IMG/VR virus record: IMGVR_UViG_3300042452_000467
Location: 1-49,416 of that record
DNA length: 49,416 nt
Source: a virus
Direction: 5' to 3' (one strand)
Part shown: positions 48,446-49,416 of the stretch, piece by piece
Position numbering within the stretch: position 1 is the first letter of the stretch
How the letters are laid out: each line of letters opens with the position of its first letter
Notes under the pieces: model-generated
Database searches by the model: none
Seen by the model: the letters and a program-made list of their open reading frames with translations, nothing else
What the model was told of the DNA's origin: nothing
Position numbers and translations under genes: made by a program

Positions 48446-49416
48446 TATGCTGCAACCTTAATGATTACTATACCTGATCCACCAGTGCCGCCACCCATAT
48501 AACCAGAAGGACCATTGCCACCGCCACCGCCGCCACCACCAAGACCAGCGGCTCCATTTGTCCCGTTAAGAGTATTTGATCCAGCACCACCACCACCTGA
48601 TCCGCCAGTGCCTGCAGGAGCTGGGGCAACGTTGCCAGCTCCACCACCGCCACCAGCGTAAGTTACAGATGTGCCTGTGATCGTAGATGCTGCACCATTA
48701 CCGCCATTACCACCAGCAGAAGGTGCTGTTCCACCACTATCACCTGCCGCTCCAGCTCCACCTCCGCCACCTGCGCCCTGACCCGCTGCAGCAGAAGGTG
48801 TTGCTGCTCCACCATTATTTCCTTGAGATGGTGATGTTGATGGAGTATTGCCAGCACCACCTGACGATGGTCCACCATTTAAACCGCCACCACCGCCTGA
48901 TCCACCAGCACGTCCATTATTGCCAGCACCTGCAGGAGCATTATACGATCCGCCACCGCCGCCACCTGCAGACGTTATTGTATCAAAAACTGAACTAGAT
49001 CCATTGGATGCTTGTGGATTAGTTGAACTAACACTATTTGGTGATCCTGCACCACCAGATCCGACAGTAATGGTATAAGTGTTTCCAGGTGTAACTGCAA
49101 ATCCAGTCCCTGTTCGGTATCCACCAGCACCACCGCCTCCGCCAATAGTTCCACCTCCTCCACCACCAGCAACAACGAGATAATCAACGGAAGTGACGCC
49201 AGTTGGAGCAGTCCAAGTTCCAGATGTGGTAAATGTATAAACAGTTCCAACAACAGTTGGTTGGGTGTACTTAATAATTGCTAATCCAGAACCACCAGCA
49301 CCGCCAGCTGCAGCATACCAATTCCCACCTCCTCCACCACCAGTGTTTGTTTGACCTGCAGTTGCGAGTGCGCCGTTTCGATATCCGCCATTATTAAGTA
49401 CACCCAACCAACTGTT
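48445..49416 (-). CDS. Glycine-rich fibre 0, C-terminal part (runs off the window)
   Basis: The reading frame is open to the window edge, so the gene begins beyond 49416; no ATG start is visible in this part. It contains the end of one glycine-rich module, then a complete final module: YTFTTSGTWTAPTGVTSVDY, TPGNTYTITVGSGG, SVFDTITSAGGGGGG, SPSQGNNGG, VTYAGGGGGAG. It ends SGIVIIKVAA rather than the usual RWS. Same family as the other glycine-rich fibres, making at least four large ones in tandem. Confidence 0.75.
   Translation of the reverse strand, partial: NSWLGVLNNGGYRNGALATAGQTNTGGGGGGNWYAAAGGAGGSGLAIIKYTQPTVVGTVYTFTTSGTWTAPTGVTSVDYLVVAGGGGGGTIGGGGGAGGYRTGTGFAVTPGNTYTITVGSGGAGSPNSVSSTNPQASNGSSSVFDTITSAGGGGGGSYNAPAGAGNNGRAGGSGGGGGLNGGPSSGGAGNTPSTSPSQGNNGGAATPSAAAGQGAGGGGGAGAAGDSGGTAPSAGGNGGNGAASTITGTSVTYAGGGGGAGNVAPAPAGTGGSGGGGAGSNTLNGTNGAAGLGGGGGGGGNGPSGYMGGGTGGSGIVIIKVAA

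Noticed and set aside
49405-49407. TTG at 49407 as the start of glycine-rich fibre 0
   Set aside because: The frame remains open to the window edge and begins inside a module, so the gene is truncated by the window rather than starting here.
1-49416. tRNA genes, integrase, insertion sequences, attachment sites or an origin
   Set aside because: I looked for tRNA-like cloverleaf ends and mobile-element genes and saw none; coding density leaves little room for them.

Overview
The window is a contiguous piece of a T4-like (Tevenvirinae/Kyanoviridae-type) myovirus genome, most likely from a marine phage. Every gene I can support lies on the minus strand, so transcription runs from high to low coordinates. 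The diagnostic core is the T4 morphogenesis series in its classical order: gp13, gp14, gp15, gp16, gp17, gp18, gp19, gp20, gp67-like, gp21, gp22, gp23, followed by uvsY and uvsW. The marine assignment is an inference from the company these genes keep: several 2-oxoglutarate/Fe(II) oxygenases, a PAPS-type sulfotransferase, glycine-rich fibres, and small proteins of kinds common in marine cyanophages and pelagiphages. The host cannot be named, because no photosynthesis or other host-diagnostic gene is in view.

Layout in transcription order. (1) 49416-36321 is a fibre/adhesin region with four large three-part or partial glycine-rich fibres, one single-module glycine-rich protein, and a 670-aa fibre with four ~75-aa repeats. 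Small structural proteins sit in front of the large fibres, and the order small peptide, ~110-aa beta protein, glycine-rich fibre occurs three times. (2) 36284-34051 holds small marine-phage proteins, two 2OG oxygenases and a free-standing IPT/TIG module. (3) 34024-25326 holds a 1522-aa fibre with six LamG-like domains, a detached S74 endosialidase-type chaperone, and two proteins ending in a six-repeat propeller-like array; one of these also carries a BNR/Asp-box domain. (4) 25282-21287 is a tightly overlapping accessory operon: sulfotransferase, 2OG oxygenase, tandem-domain 2OG oxygenase, coiled-coil protein and two small proteins. A good sigma70-type promoter precedes it. (5) 21290-18233 holds three more six-repeat propeller proteins. 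(6) 18190-1663 holds neck, terminase, tail sheath and tube, portal, prohead core, protease, scaffold and capsid genes. (7) After a strong intrinsic terminator at 1620-1591 come a tail-tube paralogue, uvsY and the start of uvsW.

How it works together: gp16/gp17 package DNA through portal gp20. Gp22 and the other core proteins scaffold a gp23 shell that gp21 matures. Gp13/14/15 join the head to the gp18/gp19 tail. The fibres and propellers are the probable host-recognition devices. Late genes are preceded by T4-type late boxes (ATAAATA or CTAAATA forms), several of which contain the stop codon of the gene before them. UvsY and the sulfotransferase operon instead have sigma70-like promoters.

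The least ordinary features are: a 1200-aa scaffold gene with an 880-aa cationic, glycine/alanine-rich N-terminal extension and an internal Shine-Dalgarno plus ATG that would yield a normal 288-aa gp22; the thrice-repeated fibre cassette; the five six-repeat propeller paralogues; and five 2OG-oxygenase domains plus a sulfotransferase embedded among fibre genes. No tRNA, CRISPR, integrase or insertion sequence was seen, and no stretch over 300 bases lacks a gene.
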